DNA of 6,635 nt from Desulfurococcales archaeon (GTDB taxonomy: Archaea; Thermoproteota; Thermoprotei_A; Sulfolobales; Desulfurococcaceae): assembly GCA_027064845.1 (NCBI GenBank), contig JAMOPC010000470.1:1-6635 (forward strand). Direction: 5' to 3'. The position numbers and the translations under genes were made by a program. Under the pieces are notes generated by a model. It did not search any database and was not told where the DNA came from. It saw only the letters and a list, made by a program, of their open reading frames with translations. Position 1 is the stretch's first letter; each line of letters starts with the position of its first letter. Shown here in pieces: positions 5,375-6,635 of this stretch.

Positions 5375-6229
5375 ATGGTTCTCGCATTCATTCCCAGCAA
5401 GAAATTCCCAGCTATAAGCATTACAGGGTCTAAGTGCTGGTTAATGTGTACTTATTGCATGGGTCGTTACCTGAAAGGTATGATCCATGTATATTCTCCA
5501 GAAGAATTATTGAAGATAGCAGAGTACTATGCAGAGAGAGGAGCAGTAGGCCTTTTAATTAGTGGCGGATTTACACGCGAAGGTAAACTACCTTTTAAAC
5601 CGTTTATAAAAACCATAGAAGAGATCAAGAGAAAACATGGGCTCATCATAAGTGTTCATACTGGCCTAGTTGATAAAGAAGAAGCTATCATCCTCGAAGA
5701 AGCTGGTGTAGACATTATTGATTACGAACTGGTCCTCGATAACACTATTATTAAGAATATGAAGCACTTAAACAAGACTATTAATGATTATATTGACTCA
5801 TACGAGACTCTCCTTAAATATGGTCCTCCATACATAGCTCCACACATATTAGTTGGTCTAAATAATGGAGAAATAACTTGGGAATACGAGGCAGTAGATT
5901 ACTTGGCCGAAAGCAATCCATACATGGTTATATTACTTATTCATATACCAACGCCTAACACACCTCTACATTATTCAAAAATTGTTAACATCGAAGAGTT
6001 TATTGATTATGTAAAGTATGTGAGGAGAAGGATTAGAGGAGAAATAAGCCTTGGATGCATGCGGCCCCCCGGGCTCAAAAAGATCCTAGACCCCAAGCTA
6101 ATAGAATTGAAATTAATTGATAGAATAGTTAACCCAAGACCAGGAACTATAAGAAGATTTAATTTGAAAATAGTTCCAACATGTTGTTCCGTGCCTAAAG
6201 AAGTTCTTATCGAGAAACAATTATTGTAA
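5375..6229 (+). CDS. lipS2: Radical-SAM lipoyl synthase subunit LipS2
   Basis: The product has 284 residues and is a radical-SAM protein with C21-x3-C25-x2-C28 (GSKCWLMCTYCMGRYL). SAM-site features include LLISGGFTREGKLPF (60-74) and SVHTGLVDKEEA (93-104). This pattern matches a family long annotated as an uncharacterised homologue of biotin synthetase, now known as the second lipoyl synthase component. Further cysteines at C228 (SLGCMRPPG) and C270/C271 (PTCCSVP) are good candidates for an auxiliary iron-sulfur cluster. It should act with LipS1 to insert sulfur at C6 and C8 of protein-bound octanoyl groups; which protein attacks which carbon is not deduced here. The ATG follows the lipS1 stop by seven bases, and GAGATGAT (5361-5368) six bases upstream resembles a Shine-Dalgarno, so the two are surely co-transcribed. 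The frame ends at 6229. Confidence 0.85.
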   Translation: MVLAFIPSKKFPAISITGSKCWLMCTYCMGRYLKGMIHVYSPEELLKIAEYYAERGAVGLLISGGFTREGKLPFKPFIKTIEEIKRKHGLIISVHTGLVDKEEAIILEEAGVDIIDYELVLDNTIIKNMKHLNKTINDYIDSYETLLKYGPPYIAPHILVGLNNGEITWEYEAVDYLAESNPYMVILLIHIPTPNTPLHYSKIVNIEEFIDYVKYVRRRIRGEISLGCMRPPGLKKILDPKLIELKLIDRIVNPRPGTIRRFNLKIVPTCCSVPKEVLIEKQLL

Positions 6230-6313
6230 TGATCCGACAGCCACCGCTTCTTCATCCCAGTAGTACATAGGTCTGTAGTGTTCGGGACCTTCTTCATCTA
6301 ATCCAATAATATC
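6221..6313 (-). other. Orphan protein-like reading frame without a start codon, possible gene remnant
   Basis: On the minus strand, 30 sense codons run from 6313 to a TAA at 6223-6221, preceded in frame by a TAA at 6316-6314. The readable part contains LDEEGPEHYRPMYYWDEE and then AVAVGSLQ, a balanced composition unlike random AT-rich intergenic sequence. The first 75 bases from the Asp codon are about 48% G+C by hand count, above the neighbouring sequence. There is no ATG, GTG or TTG near the beginning of the protein-like part; the only in-frame ATG is at 6268-6266. It may be the tail of a decayed gene, a very small protein with an unusual start, or an RNA gene that happens to read well. It overlaps the last nine bases of lipS2 on the other strand. 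The rest of 6230-6370 shows nothing further that I can identify. Confidence 0.3.
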
Positions 6314-6370
6314 TTAATGAAAGGTAATTATTGTTAATCCTTGCTTAGCGAAATTTACTTCACTTTATAC

Positions 6371-6635
6371 CTAGTAGAGGATATAGTATATAATAACAAT
6401 TCCTTCAATAATTATTCCGCTTAATAGTATGATTGAGTGTTTTATTGAATCCTCTATTGGTATGGGATATTTTGGCCCACTCAATAGTCTATAATAGTTG
6501 ATTTCCTTTACAAGCTCACCATATTCTATAAGAGAAGCCATGGCTGGAGCTATTCTTGTTTTTGTTTTTTCTTTCTTCAGCTTACCTATTGCTAGGGATT
6601 CCATAATAGTTGTTAATCCATATGGTGTTATTCTC
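6371..6635 (-). CDS. C-terminal part of an unrecognised protein with a hydrophobic tail, N-terminus outside window
   Basis: The frame is open from the window edge to a TAG at 6373-6371, giving 87 visible residues. An internal ATG at 6604 exists, but the frame continues upstream as RITPYGLTTI, which reads naturally into it, so the true start is probably beyond the window. The visible part has a basic stretch (GKLKKEKTKTRIAP), a mixed segment (SLIEYGELVKEINYYRLL) and a final hydrophobic run of about 20 residues (IILLSGIIIEGIVIIYYILY), a probable C-terminal membrane anchor. ITPYGL is reminiscent of the wing end of some winged-helix regulators, but too little is visible to call it. Function unknown. 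Confidence 0.55.
   Translation of the reverse strand, partial: RITPYGLTTIMESLAIGKLKKEKTKTRIAPAMASLIEYGELVKEINYYRLLSGPKYPIPIEDSIKHSIILLSGIIIEGIVIIYYILY

Noticed and set aside
6007..6297. 96-codon minus-strand frame starting at an ATG near 6297
   Set aside because: Most of it is antisense to the conserved 3' part of lipS2; the neighbouring frame at 6221-6313 is more protein-like.
6221..6313. C/D-box small RNA in the GC-richer stretch
   Set aside because: Two GATGA motifs occur on the minus strand, but neither matches the full RTGATGA box and no CTGA D boxes are suitably placed.

Overview
The window is AT-rich, gene-dense DNA that reads as a hyperthermophilic archaeon. The best fit is a low-GC crenarchaeon of the Desulfurococcales type, such as Staphylothermus or a relative; this placement is inference. 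Supporting signs are archaeal TATA boxes, short leaders, GTG starts, Shine-Dalgarno sites of the GAGGTGA type, genes abutting by a few bases, a two-thioredoxin-fold protein disulfide oxidoreductase, a lipoate ligase split into LplA and LplB, and the archaeal-type lipoyl synthase pair LipS1/LipS2.

Layout. Positions 1-482 (minus) hold the start of a winged-helix protein with an acidic linker and coiled coil, cut by the window edge. It diverges from a four-helix membrane protein (658-1155, plus) that resembles the DUF2871 family. The promoter of the membrane gene carries a near-perfect 28-bp palindrome just after its TATA box. Positions 1199-2407 form a compact two-gene unit: a protein disulfide oxidoreductase with a histidine-rich insertion before its first CxxC, followed 11 bases later by a DtxR/MntR-family metal-dependent regulator. 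The unit has a TTAGG-N4-CCTAA element at the expected transcription start, which matches the first 14 bases of the classical DtxR/IdeR box. A second perfect palindrome covers the regulator's ribosome binding site and start codon.

Positions 2391-6229 are a lipoate locus of two divergent units sharing a promoter region at about 4227-4374. The minus-strand unit is lplA, lplB and an unrecognised 265-residue, cysteine-rich protein. The plus-strand unit is lipS1-lipS2, two radical-SAM proteins. Together these could make lipoyl groups from octanoyl-protein (LipS1/S2) and attach lipoate or octanoate to acceptor proteins (LplA/LplB). No acceptor protein (GcvH, an E2 subunit or an LbpA-like protein) is visible here.

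The right end holds the C-terminal part of an unrecognised minus-strand protein with a hydrophobic tail (6371-6635). Between it and lipS2 lies a short GC-richer stretch whose minus strand reads like protein but has no start codon.

The strongest lead is the pairing of a histidine-rich disulfide oxidoreductase with a metal-sensing repressor under an apparent DtxR box. The second is the unknown third gene of the lplA-lplB unit.
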